NCBI GenBank assembly: GCA_021767845.1
Contig: JAASSQ010000017.1
Location: 1 to 19,764, forward strand
Reading direction: 5' to 3'
DNA length: 19,764 bases
Source of the DNA: Roseovarius sp.
Lineage (GTDB): Bacteria > Pseudomonadota > Alphaproteobacteria > Rhodobacterales > Rhodobacteraceae
A program made the translations under genes and the position numbers. The notes under the pieces are model-generated. The model saw nothing but the letters and a program-made list of their open reading frames with translations, ran no database searches and had not been told where the DNA came from. Of this stretch, positions 6,840 through 14,857 are shown in pieces; within the stretch, counting starts at the first letter, position 1; every line of letters begins with the position of its first letter.

Positions 6840-8465
6840 ATGCCCCATCTGCCGCCGTGCAGCGACCTAGCCGGTCACGACGTCGCCAACCAGCCCCATG
6901 ACAGGGGCGATCTGGACCTGTGGGGCGATGATGTGGCGCTGCGCGATCACGCCGGGGCGAACGGGGCCGCCGCGGCGCATCTGGAAAGCTATGCCGCGAT
7001 GATCGGCGCAGGCGACATGCGAGCGGCCGGGCGTGCCGCCAATCGGCAGCCACCCGAGTTGCTGGCCTTTGACGCGGGTGGGCGGCGGCTGGACGAGGTG
7101 CGGTTTCATCCCGACTACCATCGCCTGCTGGAGGCCGGGATCGGCGCGGGCTATGCCGCGATTGCCTGGGAAGGCGGCAAGGGCGGGCACGCGACCCATG
7201 CCGCCATGGTCTATCTGACCAGCCAGATCGAGCCCGGCGTTTGCTGCCCGATGACGATGACCTATGCGGCGGTTCCCGCGCTGCGTGCGGACCCGGCGAT
7301 CTTCGCGCAATGGGTGCCCAAACTGATCGCGCGGGCCTATGACGGGGCGCCCGTGCCAATGGCGCGCAAACCGGGCGCGACGATGGGAATGGCGATGACG
7401 GAAAAGCAGGGCGGCTCGGACCTGCGCGCCAATGCCACCGTTGCCCGCCCCGATGGTGAATCCTACCGGCTGACGGGGCACAAGTGGTTCTGTTCCGCGC
7501 CGATGTCGGATGGGTTTCTGACGCTGGCGCAGGCGCCGGGTGGGCTGACCTGCTTTCTGGTGCCCCGGTGGCTGGACGCCGAGCGTAATGCGATCCGGTT
7601 GATGCGGCTCAAGGATAAGCTGGGCAACCGGGCCAATGCCTCGGCCGAGATCGAGTATGACAACGCTCCGGCCTATCGCGTCGGGGACGAGGGCGCGGGT
7701 ATTCAGACGATCATCGAAATGGTGCACCACACCCGGCTGGACACGGCCCTGGCGCCCGCGGGCCTGATGCGGGCCGCGCTGGATCACGCGGCGCATTGGG
7801 CGCGGCACCGCAGCGTCTTTCAGAAACGACTGATCGACCAGCCGCTGATGCGCGCCGTGCTCTCGGACCTCGCGCTGGACTGGGAGGGGACCTTGGCGCT
7901 CGGAATGCGGGTGGCGCGGGCCTTCGATGCCACCAGCGAAAGCGAGAAGGCCTTTGCACGTTTGGCCGTGGCCCTGGCGAAATACCTCGGCAACAAGCTG
8001 TGCCCCGGACTGGTTTACGAGGCGATGGAGGCGATCGGCGGCATGGGCTATGTCGAGGACACGCCGCTGCCTCTGCTGTATCGCGAGGCGCCGCTGAACT
8101 CGATCTGGGAAGGATCGGGCAATGTCATTTGCTTGGACGTCCTGCGGACGCTGCGCCGCGCGCCGGAGGCCGGAGAGGCCCTGAGCGCCGAGCTGGGCGC
8201 GGCATCGGGGCAGTATCGGCGCTACGACGCGGCGCTGCGCGAACATATGGGCCGCTTCCCGCGCCTGCCCGAGGAGGGCGAGGCGCGATGGTATGTCGAA
8301 AGCCTGGCCACGCTGCTGACCGCGTCGGTCCTGATCCGCTTCGCCCCGCCGGCGGTGGCCGAGGGCTATGTCGCCACGCGGCTTGCCGGCGAGCGTGGCC
8401 GCACCGCAGGCGCCCTGCGCGGCGTGGACGAGGCGGCACTGCTGGCGCGGATCGGGGGCGTTTGA
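6840..8465 (+). CDS. AidB-like acyl-CoA dehydrogenase family protein
   Basis: This 541-residue flavoprotein has the same length as E. coli AidB. AidB-specific blocks are present throughout: GMAMTEKQGGSDLRANAT (flavin/substrate loop), TGHKWFCSAPMSDGFLTLAQ, RLMRLKDKLGNRANASAEIE, and NSIWEGSGNVICLDVLRTLR. The last contains Glu424 at the position of the acyl-CoA dehydrogenase catalytic base. E. coli AidB is an alkylation-response protein that binds FAD and DNA and has weak isovaleryl-CoA dehydrogenase activity. In Rhodobacterales such proteins are usually annotated as acyl-CoA dehydrogenases, so a metabolic role is equally possible. AGAAGGAGAG lies 6 bases before ATG, which selects this start over the longer open frame from 6708 that runs into the ftsB promoter region. 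It is a stand-alone gene, divergent from ftsB, with the glycan cluster starting beyond it. No Ada-box or SOS box was recognised upstream. Confidence 0.9.
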   Translation: MPHLPPCSDLAGHDVANQPHDRGDLDLWGDDVALRDHAGANGAAAAHLESYAAMIGAGDMRAAGRAANRQPPELLAFDAGGRRLDEVRFHPDYHRLLEAGIGAGYAAIAWEGGKGGHATHAAMVYLTSQIEPGVCCPMTMTYAAVPALRADPAIFAQWVPKLIARAYDGAPVPMARKPGATMGMAMTEKQGGSDLRANATVARPDGESYRLTGHKWFCSAPMSDGFLTLAQAPGGLTCFLVPRWLDAERNAIRLMRLKDKLGNRANASAEIEYDNAPAYRVGDEGAGIQTIIEMVHHTRLDTALAPAGLMRAALDHAAHWARHRSVFQKRLIDQPLMRAVLSDLALDWEGTLALGMRVARAFDATSESEKAFARLAVALAKYLGNKLCPGLVYEAMEAIGGMGYVEDTPLPLLYREAPLNSIWEGSGNVICLDVLRTLRRAPEAGEALSAELGAASGQYRRYDAALREHMGRFPRLPEEGEARWYVESLATLLTASVLIRFAPPAVAEGYVATRLAGERGRTAGALRGVDEAALLARIGGV

Positions 8466-8664
8466 GCGGGACGGCAAGACATGAACAAGAGGCCGGCGGC
8501 GGAGCCTGCTGCCACGGCCGGGGCCGCGTCGGACGTTCCAGCAGGCAGAAATCGAACCGCGAAGATTTCAAGGCCGCGGGCAGGTGGCATGTCGCCGGAA
8601 TAGCGGCGCCATTCACGTAGCCAAGAGCATCCGAGCGGGCAGGGGGCGGACCGCCGGGCCCGTT

Positions 8665-9330
8665 CTAGCATTTCTGCTCGGCAACGATGATCTGGGTATA
8701 TTCACCGTTGTATTGATAGATGTGGTCGAGGATGTTCACATATTCCGAGCACAGTTTGTGGAGTTCGCCCATCGTCCACTCGAAATGATGGCTCGGATTC
8801 TCGGGCGGCGTCAGAAAACCGCGTTTGCCGTCAGCAAAAAGAACTTCGCGAGTTGGTGTGGACAATACGAGATAGCGAAATGGCGATTTCGCTAGTCTAT
8901 CAAGAAAAATGTCTGGATGCCTGATATGCTCGATGACATCCGAGCAGATATACAGATCGGCGGGCGGGTAGCTGTCGCCACTGGAACCTGATGGCACCGC
9001 TGCCCACTTGCGATCAGGATATCTCTGTTGCAGTTGGTCAACGAAATGCGGGAGCTCTAGACCAAGAGTTTCGAATGCCGAGAAATACTTCATGAGCTTG
9101 AAGCCGCTCCCGCATCCGATATCCAGGATCTTGCCGCATTTCCTGGAAACAGCGATGTCATGAGCCATGGCATAGACATGGTCTTGCCATTCCGCTGCGC
9201 CCGATTGATCGTCGTAGGGCACGCACTCGTCACGATACTGATACCCTTTCTGCAAATGGAAATGGGCCGCGGTTCCATCCGAGGTGATCAGCCGAGATTT
9301 GTTTTCGTCACCCATTCCGGTTCCGATCAT
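8665..9330 (-). CDS. Class I SAM-dependent methyltransferase
   Basis: This protein of up to 221 residues carries the SAM-binding motif I at KILDIGCGSGFKL (residues 67-79) and an acidic loop followed by YICSDVIEHIRHPDIFLDRL, the motif II/post-II pattern of the UbiG/Methyltransf_11-type fold. The C-terminal part (FEWTMGELHKLCSEYVNIL) is typical of methyltransferases found in polysaccharide loci. The substrate cannot be read from sequence; a sugar hydroxyl or glycan terminus is inferred from the neighbours. The start is uncertain: ATG at 9330 has no ribosome binding site, while ATG at 9315 (MGDENKSRL) has a weak GGAACCGGA directly before it. It is transcribed away from the glycosyltransferase operon and towards the AidB-like gene. 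Its GC content is clearly lower than that of the core genes to its right-hand end. Nothing recognisable was found in the 199 bp between it and the AidB-like gene. Confidence 0.8.
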   Translation of the reverse strand: MIGTGMGDENKSRLITSDGTAAHFHLQKGYQYRDECVPYDDQSGAAEWQDHVYAMAHDIAVSRKCGKILDIGCGSGFKLMKYFSAFETLGLELPHFVDQLQQRYPDRKWAAVPSGSSGDSYPPADLYICSDVIEHIRHPDIFLDRLAKSPFRYLVLSTPTREVLFADGKRGFLTPPENPSHHFEWTMGELHKLCSEYVNILDHIYQYNGEYTQIIVAEQKC

Positions 9331-9346
9331 TGTAACGCATCGCTGG

Positions 9347-9571
9347 ATGCTGGCGTTCAGGTTTCATATCGAAGATCGTGTGGCGCTCGATACGTGCCGG
9401 AGTTGTCGTGCAAGAGTTGGTTGCGGGCAAGCGATTGATCGTTATCTCCATCTCGAGCCATTAGAAGATCCTATCCCCACCTTGCAATCTATGCACGATT
9501 GGATATACGGCGATCAACCTTGGAATGCGTGCGCTGCCATGCGTGAGAACTGGTGTAGGTGTCCCAATTGA
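9347..9571 (+). CDS. Possible small Cys-rich protein at the head of the glycosyltransferase operon
   Basis: I do not recognise this 74-codon ORF. It contains seven cysteines (TCRSCRARVGC, then WNACAAMRENWCRCPN near the end), spaced in pairs that could bind a metal, and an acidic middle (HLEPLEDPIPTLQSMHDW). There is no signal peptide or membrane segment. Support for it being real: its TGA (9569-9571) overlaps a TTG start codon of the next gene as TTGA, with AGGTG placed 6 bases before that TTG, the usual layout of translational coupling. Its codons also use the same third-base pattern as the neighbours. Against it: no ribosome binding site precedes ATG 9347, and it starts only 16 bp from the divergent methyltransferase. 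It could also be the tail of a decayed longer gene. Confidence 0.35.
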   Translation: MLAFRFHIEDRVALDTCRSCRARVGCGQAIDRYLHLEPLEDPIPTLQSMHDWIYGDQPWNACAAMRENWCRCPN

Positions 9572-11520
9572 CTTCTTTCATTGATGACGAGGATCTGGTT
9601 TCCATTTGCATGCCAGTCTTCAATGGTGCGAAATACGTGCATAGCTCCGTTTCTTCGTTGCTGGCGCAAACCTATGAGAACCTTGAAATCATCGTTGTTG
9701 ATGACGGATCCACCGATGGCACCGTCGATATTTTGCACGGTTTCAAGGACAGCCGCCTGAAAATCATCGCGAATGATGAAAACGCGGGCAACCTGACGCG
9801 CCGCAATCAAGCATTTGAAAACTGCACCGGCCAGTATATCGCGATAATGGATGCCGACGACCTGTGCCGTCCCGATCGAGTTGAACGGCAAGTCGCCGCT
9901 CTCAAGAACGGATACGATCTGTGTGGAAGTTTCGCCGCCTCCGGGAAAAGCCCTGCAAAGGTCGAGCGTGTCTGGCGGTTGCCGTTGCACGGAGCGGAAC
10001 TGGTCCGAAGCGCCTTGTTCGGGTCGCCAATGGCCAACCCCAGCGTGATGATGACGCGTAGCGTGTTCGAACGGACGCATTTCCGTTTCAATCTGGATTT
10101 CTTTCCTGCCGCCGATTACGAGGCGTGGGCACGGCTGATCTTCATGGAGCGAGTGCCCACCTTCATCGTGCCGGAACCGCTCATTTTCAGGCGCAATCAT
10201 GGGGATTCGATCAGTCACAGGAAAGCCCGGCTCATGGCCGAGCAGGCCGACAACGTGCGCCGTGAACTGCTGACGCATGTCGGCGCGCCCGCTGATCTCG
10301 TTGAGCTTCACAACAAGGCATTGGTTGCGCCGCTGGATGAGGCCGAGGTCGCGGCACTTCGCTCGTTGTATGAAGACGTGCTGCCAAAAGCCATGCCGGA
10401 TGTTTTTGGCGAAGGGTCCGTCTATTACCGACACAATGACATCCGTTTTTCCTGTGCGCCGATCCAGAGCTCGCATGAAACTCGGATGAATGTTTCGGTC
10501 GTCGTTCCCGCCTATAACGTGGGGACCATGCTCGAAGAGTGTGTTGCGTCCGTCATCGAAACAAATTCGAGCAAGATTGAGGTCATTATCGTCGACGATG
10601 GCTCGACTGACGGCACATCCGGGATCTGCGACGCGTTGGCCGAGAAATACGAAGGGCGCGTCCAGGTCGTGCATCAAGAAAACGGGGGCTTGTCTGCTGC
10701 GCGCAACGCAGGCGTTGCGCGTTCACGGGCCGAGTACGTTTTCTTTCTTGATGGCGATGATTTCATGGCGCCCCATGCAATTGATATTCTCTATGCCGAA
10801 GCCTCGCGTACCGCTGCAGATGTCGTGGTCTCGACGCACTCGGCATATTATGAAGATACGAAGCGCACCGAGCCACGGCATGAAGTCAAGGAAAGCAAGC
10901 TGTATACAAATGACGTGTTCGGTGCCTTTGCGAGGCGCGACTTCGGCTACATTGCTGCAAACAAGCTGATTCGTAGAAAACTGGCGCAAGCCGTTCCCTT
11001 CCACCGGAACATCTATCACGAAGACGAGCTGTTTTGCCCCGAGCTGTTTCTGAAGGCGAAGCGCGTTGCAACGCTCTCGAAGGAACTCTACTTCTACCGC
11101 CAGCGTGAAGGCTCGATCACGTCGAAAGTAACGCAAAAGCACATCAAGGATTGGCTCTTCATCGCAGAGAAAGTCATGCTTCTCGGGTTTCAGTACGGCC
11201 TCAGCGTGGCGAACTCGGAAGGCTTCTCGCTATTGATGAACTACCTGTTCCTGGCCGCCCGCAACAAGCTGGACAGGCTCGATGAACCTTCCCAGGAATT
11301 CGCGGCGCGTGTTCATGCCAGCGTCAGCTTGCTGGAGGCGCGGCTTGTCCGCGTGTGCAGTGTGAATGATCCGCTGGCAGCGCCTGCCGGCATTGCAGCG
11401 TCGGGTGGCGCGTCGAACAACGCGAAAACTGCAAGGGCCCAATGGCGGGAGTTGAGACGCCTGCAAAGGATGCTCGATGAACTCGCACGTGCAACTGACG
11501 CCAAGGCGCGAACAAGCTGA
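9568..11520 (+). CDS. Tandem-domain family 2 glycosyltransferase
   Basis: This protein of about 650 residues contains two complete GT-A domains (numbering from the alternative GTG at 9559). Domain 1 (about 12-235) has VSICMPVFNGAKYV, IIVVDDGSTDGT and the metal-binding DADD (98-101). Domain 2 (about 310-530) has NVSVVVPAYNVGTMLEECV, VIIVDDGSTDGTSG and DGDD (398-401), and resembles capsule/exopolysaccharide transferases, with the acceptor-side acidic motif YHEDELFCPE. A C-terminal helical tail (about 530-653) has no recognised function. Both domains keep their acidic motifs, so both may be active and add two sugars in succession at the cytoplasmic face. The start is either TTG 9568 (AGGTG 6 bases upstream, overlapping the previous stop) or GTG 9559 with no good ribosome binding site; I prefer TTG. 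It heads, or nearly heads, an operon with the 222-residue protein and galE. Donor and acceptor sugars are not predictable. Confidence 0.9.
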   Translation: MTSFIDDEDLVSICMPVFNGAKYVHSSVSSLLAQTYENLEIIVVDDGSTDGTVDILHGFKDSRLKIIANDENAGNLTRRNQAFENCTGQYIAIMDADDLCRPDRVERQVAALKNGYDLCGSFAASGKSPAKVERVWRLPLHGAELVRSALFGSPMANPSVMMTRSVFERTHFRFNLDFFPAADYEAWARLIFMERVPTFIVPEPLIFRRNHGDSISHRKARLMAEQADNVRRELLTHVGAPADLVELHNKALVAPLDEAEVAALRSLYEDVLPKAMPDVFGEGSVYYRHNDIRFSCAPIQSSHETRMNVSVVVPAYNVGTMLEECVASVIETNSSKIEVIIVDDGSTDGTSGICDALAEKYEGRVQVVHQENGGLSAARNAGVARSRAEYVFFLDGDDFMAPHAIDILYAEASRTAADVVVSTHSAYYEDTKRTEPRHEVKESKLYTNDVFGAFARRDFGYIAANKLIRRKLAQAVPFHRNIYHEDELFCPELFLKAKRVATLSKELYFYRQREGSITSKVTQKHIKDWLFIAEKVMLLGFQYGLSVANSEGFSLLMNYLFLAARNKLDRLDEPSQEFAARVHASVSLLEARLVRVCSVNDPLAAPAGIAASGGASNNAKTARAQWRELRRLQRMLDELARATDAKARTS

Positions 11521-11588
11521 TGTCAAAAGGGCGTCGAACCGGCTCATCCTTGTCTGCCACAAGTCTTTTGGGATGAAAGTGAGTATCA

Positions 11589-12257
11589 ATGCATAATGTC
11601 CTGAAGGCCCATGTCGAGCATGGTCAGCTCCATGTGGAAATCACCTACAGTTCGTTTTGGCCACGTGAGCTGCATCTTGCAATCTTCGTCGGAGATAACC
11701 TGGTCGAAGAGGTTCCGGTATCGGGCGAGACCGCTCGAGGCGGTGTCGAGAACATTCAGGTCTTTGACCTGCCGGCGGAAGACATAGTGGTGCATCGTGC
11801 GATCCGTCTCAGACTGAGCAGAAAGCAGAAGGTTCTCTCCGAACAGGTTTTGCATTTTCGGAAGTCGGATCGCGACAATCGCCCCATTGTCGTAAGCAAC
11901 CGCCGGCCGGGGGGACTTCGTTTGCAGGGGTGGATCGTGCCGAGGAAAGACACCGCAGCCCGGCTTGCGCTGTTCGTCGATGGTGCCTTCGTCGAAAGCA
12001 GTGTCCCTTCAACAATTCGGAGGGACATCCTGCAGCTTTTTCCCGAGACTGCATCTGTCAACAATGGCTTCGGGTTTGGCATTCCTGAATGGTGCTACGA
12101 TGGTGAACCCCATGATTTTGTCATCATAGAAGAAGTGAGCCGCGTGATTGCCGAGAATACAACGCTAACGCTGACACCCGCCGATCTGCGCGAGGGGCTG
12201 GTGAGGCGTTCGGATACATTGCTCAAAGCGTTGAGTGGCGATCTCTACAAGGAATAA
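11589..12257 (+). CDS. Uncharacterised protein with two repeated beta-rich modules
   Basis: I do not recognise a named family for this 222-residue protein. It appears to be an internal duplication: GQLHVEITYS...LHLAIFVGDNLVEEVPVS (residues 12-45) matches GLRLQGWIVP...ARLALFVDGAFVESSVPS (109-141), each followed by a further strand pair. The second module continues RRDILQLFPET and NNGFGFGIPEWCYDGEPHDF (159-178). This pattern (a strand with VDG, then R-x-D, a GF-x-F-x-IP strand, then DG-x-xH) resembles, from memory, accessory beta-sandwich modules attached to alphaproteobacterial glycosyltransferases. There is no signal peptide, membrane segment or catalytic motif. It lies between a glycosyltransferase (68 bp before) and galE (5 bp after) and is clearly co-transcribed. 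A carbohydrate-binding or transferase-partner role is inferred. The ribosome binding site is weak (GTGAG). Confidence 0.75.
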   Translation: MHNVLKAHVEHGQLHVEITYSSFWPRELHLAIFVGDNLVEEVPVSGETARGGVENIQVFDLPAEDIVVHRAIRLRLSRKQKVLSEQVLHFRKSDRDNRPIVVSNRRPGGLRLQGWIVPRKDTAARLALFVDGAFVESSVPSTIRRDILQLFPETASVNNGFGFGIPEWCYDGEPHDFVIIEEVSRVIAENTTLTLTPADLREGLVRRSDTLLKALSGDLYKE

Positions 12258-12262
12258 GCCAA

Positions 12263-13270
12263 ATGAAAGTTCTTCTCACCGGGGGCGCAGGCTACATAGG
12301 CTCGCATACATTTCTGAGCTTGCTGGACTCCGGTCACCAGGCGGCCATTCTCGACAACTTTTCAAATGGTTCGCGTGTCGTGATTGACCGTCTGGCCGAG
12401 CTGTCAGGTTCGCCCGTCCGCTTGTACGAGACGGATATTCGTGACGCCGAAGGGCTTGGCGCCGCGCTGGACGATTATGCGCCGGATTGTGTCATCCATC
12501 TGGCTGGGCTGAAAGCTGTGAGCGAGAGTGTTTCGTACCCGTTGGCCTACTACGACAACAATGTCGTGGCCGCGCACACCCTGTTGCAAGAGATGTCTCG
12601 CCGGAACATCAAGAAGATTGTCTTCTCCTCGACGGCGGCGGTTTACGGCGCACCGCAGGCTCTGCCCCTATCGACCAACCACCCCACCAATCCTGTAAAT
12701 CCATATGGCGCCTCGAAGCTCATGGTGGAAAGGATGATTCAGGATCTGGTGGTTGCAGATCCTGATTGGTCAGCTGTTCTCTTGCGCTATTTCAACCCGG
12801 TGGGTGCTCACTCGTCAGGCCGGATAGGTGAAAGCCCGAATGGCATCCCAAACAACCTTGTGCCTTATGTGGCGATGGTTGCCGTGGGAGCGCTGAAACA
12901 GGTCCACGTTTTCGGCAACGACTTCGAGACGCCCGACGGGACCGGCTTGCGCGACTATATCCATGTGAGCGACCTGGCGCGTGGCCACGTTGCGGCGCTC
13001 GAGGCGCTGTCCGCGGGCAGGGCGGAAATCTTCAATCTTGGCACCGGCAAAGGCAGAAGCGTTCTTGATGTGATCCAAGCGTACGAGAAGGCCTGCAATC
13101 GAAAAATCCCTTACGAGATCAAGGACAGGCGGCCTGGCGATGTTGGCGTGGTTTACGCAGACGTTTCGAAAGCCGCCGAGGTTTTGAAGTGGAAAGCCTT
13201 GCACGATATCGAAGACATGTGCCGGGATAGCTGGAACTGGCAGAGGCTGAACCCGCGCGGATACCAGTAG
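12263..13270 (+). CDS. galE: UDP-glucose 4-epimerase
   Basis: This 335-residue short-chain dehydrogenase-type epimerase interconverts UDP-glucose and UDP-galactose in the cytoplasm. The NAD-binding GGAGYIGS (residues 7-14), ILDNFSNGS (29-37), the catalytic SST (122-124) and Tyr148/Lys152 of PYGASK, plus RYFNPVGAH and GTGLRDYIHV, are all canonical GalE blocks; length is as expected (338 in E. coli). AAGGAA at the end of the preceding gene provides the ribosome binding site, and only 5 bp separate the two, so expression is coupled to the glycosyltransferase operon. Its job here is presumably to supply UDP-galactose for the glycan built by the neighbouring transferases. An epimerase acting on UDP-N-acetylglucosamine is the main alternative and cannot be excluded. 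It converges on the leftward glycosyltransferase operon; no terminator hairpin with a T tract is visible in the 91-bp gap. Confidence 0.93.
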   Translation: MKVLLTGGAGYIGSHTFLSLLDSGHQAAILDNFSNGSRVVIDRLAELSGSPVRLYETDIRDAEGLGAALDDYAPDCVIHLAGLKAVSESVSYPLAYYDNNVVAAHTLLQEMSRRNIKKIVFSSTAAVYGAPQALPLSTNHPTNPVNPYGASKLMVERMIQDLVVADPDWSAVLLRYFNPVGAHSSGRIGESPNGIPNNLVPYVAMVAVGALKQVHVFGNDFETPDGTGLRDYIHVSDLARGHVAALEALSAGRAEIFNLGTGKGRSVLDVIQAYEKACNRKIPYEIKDRRPGDVGVVYADVSKAAEVLKWKALHDIEDMCRDSWNWQRLNPRGYQ

Positions 13271-13361
13271 ACGTGAAACGCCATGCGTTGCTGGTCCCGT
13301 CGGCATGGGCAGGGCAGGCGCGGATCGGATCGAGGCCAAGCCATAGCCAATCCCGGCAGTG

Positions 13362-14114
13362 TCATCGGGGGTGCCTGTGCCTGATCGTGTTTGCGTTGAT
13401 TGCAGTCAGGTCGTGCGGCCAGATCATCGTTTTCTTCGCGGCAAGGTCTGACAGTAGCGATACATCGCGTCTTCGTTTGAATATGATGGTATCCTTGGCA
13501 ACGAGGTGCGCCACGCCCTTCGACAGGGTGTCAAGTGTCCAGGCCCAGTCTTCGTAGCCGAAACCGGCTTTTCGATCTCGTTCGCGGTACGGGGAGTCCA
13601 AAAGGGTGTCGCGTGGTCCAAGGACAAGCGAATCGTACGTATGAGCGAAACTCAGGTATTTCTGCAAGAAGAGCGGGTGGGTCGAGGGAAGGTTGACCGC
13701 AACGCTGTTGAATTCGTCGAATATCCAGCGAAGCTCCGGGTGAATGACGCACTTCAATCCTTGAGATATTGCTTCATTCGCCCTCATTGCCGCCGCAGTC
13801 AGCCAGTTTTCACTGAACAGATCATCACCGTCCAGCAGGGCTATGAAGCCATCCTTGGCCGCTTCGACCAGTGAATTACGGGCACTTCCCAAGTCGCCTG
13901 CGTTCAATTCCAAATACCGCCACGCATCAAAGGCTGGATTTGAAAAAAACTGTCTGGCCGCTTGTGTGCCACGGTCGATGCCTAACAGACGGTCCACCGT
14001 GAAGCCATGGGATTCAGCGTGTTCAATTGCCCGCGCGGCACTCCGAACCGTTGGTCCCGCAACAACGGATTCCGAGTGCACGTTCAGGATCAGCGTGATG
14101 TGTGTCGTGCGCAT
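13362..14114 (-). CDS. GT-A glycosyltransferase, tandem paralogue A
   Basis: This 250-residue GT2-like protein has an atypical N-terminus: LILNVHSESVVAGPTVRSA replaces the usual P-x-YN start of GT2 enzymes. The metal-binding motif is LLDGDDLFSENWL (DGDD at 95-98). VIHPELRWIFDEF, GYEDWAWTLDTL (possible catalytic-base region) and HLVAKDTIIFKRRRD follow. It is a clear paralogue of the next gene upstream (about 40% identity by eye, co-linear throughout). The start at 14114 was chosen because GGACGGA lies upstream and the frame beyond it only duplicates the end of the previous gene. That gives a 25-bp overlap with the preceding stop, indicating translational coupling. It is the last gene of a leftward three-gene operon. 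Sugar specificity is unknown. Confidence 0.85.
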   Translation of the reverse strand: MRTTHITLILNVHSESVVAGPTVRSAARAIEHAESHGFTVDRLLGIDRGTQAARQFFSNPAFDAWRYLELNAGDLGSARNSLVEAAKDGFIALLDGDDLFSENWLTAAAMRANEAISQGLKCVIHPELRWIFDEFNSVAVNLPSTHPLFLQKYLSFAHTYDSLVLGPRDTLLDSPYRERDRKAGFGYEDWAWTLDTLSKGVAHLVAKDTIIFKRRRDVSLLSDLAAKKTMIWPHDLTAINANTIRHRHPR

Positions 14115-14857
14115 GCGTTTTCCGTCCGTCCTGCGAATTCGATCGAATGTGCGTCCACATCGCGGATCGAAACCCGGTGACGACGCGCCTCGTGGGTCTG
14201 GGAGGAATCTCGACGCCGTTTGAAAATTATCGTGTCCTTGGCCACCAGATGCATCCAACCTTTCCAGGTTGTTTCGACGGCCCACTGGTAATCTTCGAAA
14301 GCGAATCCGTTTTCCACATCGCGGTCCTTGTAAGGTGTTTCGATCCACGCCGTTCGTGGGCCAACGCAAATGGCATCGAAATAGTTTGAAGTGGTCATCA
14401 CGCGCCGCGAGAACAGCGGCGAGGAACTGGCAGGATTAATGTAGACATACTGGGCCCCGTCAAACACCCAATTGAGTTCAGGGTGCACGATTGCCCTTTG
14501 GTTCGACTTGTCCCGGAGCAGCCGCATGGCTTCGACCAGCCAGTTCTCACTGCAAAGGTCGTCACCGTCCATGATGGCGATCCACCTTCCATTCGACAAG
14601 TCCACGAGGTGGTTTCGGACGCGTCCTTGGTCGTGGAAACTGGTTTCGTGGGCAAGCCAGAGGTCAAAAGGCGCCTGATCTATATAACCTCGGCAGTCCG
14701 GCGAAACACTGTCGAGGCCCAAGAGCCGTTCGACAATGAAGCCTTCCTGTTCGACCAGTGCAATCGCGGCCTCGATACTTTTCAGCGTGGGGCCGGCAAC
14801 AAGGGTTTCACTGTGCAGCGTCAACAAGACACTCAGATCGACATCACACTTCGTCAT
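14090..14857 (-). CDS. GT-A glycosyltransferase, tandem paralogue B
   Basis: This 255-residue protein is co-linear with its downstream paralogue: LLTLHSETLVAGPTLKSIEA at the N-terminus, IAIMDGDDLCSENWLVEAMR (DGDD at 97-100), IVHPELNWVFDGAQ, FAFEDYQWAVETTWKG and HLVAKDTIIFKRRRD. The last block is identical in both. The C-terminal 40 or so residues are unrelated between the two copies. ATG at 14857 overlaps the stop of the upstream glycosyltransferase by 14 bp, so the three genes form one translationally coupled operon. The retained acidic motif suggests both copies are catalytic. Consecutive action on one growing chain, or the same linkage on different acceptors, would explain the duplication; this is inference. 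Confidence 0.87.
   Translation of the reverse strand: MTKCDVDLSVLLTLHSETLVAGPTLKSIEAAIALVEQEGFIVERLLGLDSVSPDCRGYIDQAPFDLWLAHETSFHDQGRVRNHLVDLSNGRWIAIMDGDDLCSENWLVEAMRLLRDKSNQRAIVHPELNWVFDGAQYVYINPASSSPLFSRRVMTTSNYFDAICVGPRTAWIETPYKDRDVENGFAFEDYQWAVETTWKGWMHLVAKDTIIFKRRRDSSQTHEARRHRVSIRDVDAHSIEFAGRTENACARHTSR

Noticed and set aside
6867..8477. A 536-codon open frame on the - strand opposite the AidB-like gene
   Set aside because: The sense-strand product matches AidB throughout; the antisense frame is a composition artefact.
8481..8603. A 40-codon ORF (MNKRPAAEPAATAGAASDVP...) after the AidB-like gene
   Set aside because: It has no clear ribosome binding site, biased Ala/Pro/Arg composition and no recognisable motif; it overlaps an inverted repeat (GCCTGCTG 8504-8511 / CAGCAGGC 8539-8546) that lacks a T tract, so that is not called a terminator either.
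9514..10677. A 387-codon - strand frame opposite the double glycosyltransferase
   Set aside because: The + strand frame carries both GT2 domains with all motifs; the antisense frame is a shadow.
13263..13295. A nested inverted repeat (ACCAG...AACGC-CAT-GCGTT...CTGGT) at the end of galE as a terminator
   Set aside because: The arms are short and asymmetric, overlap the end of the gene and have no T tract.
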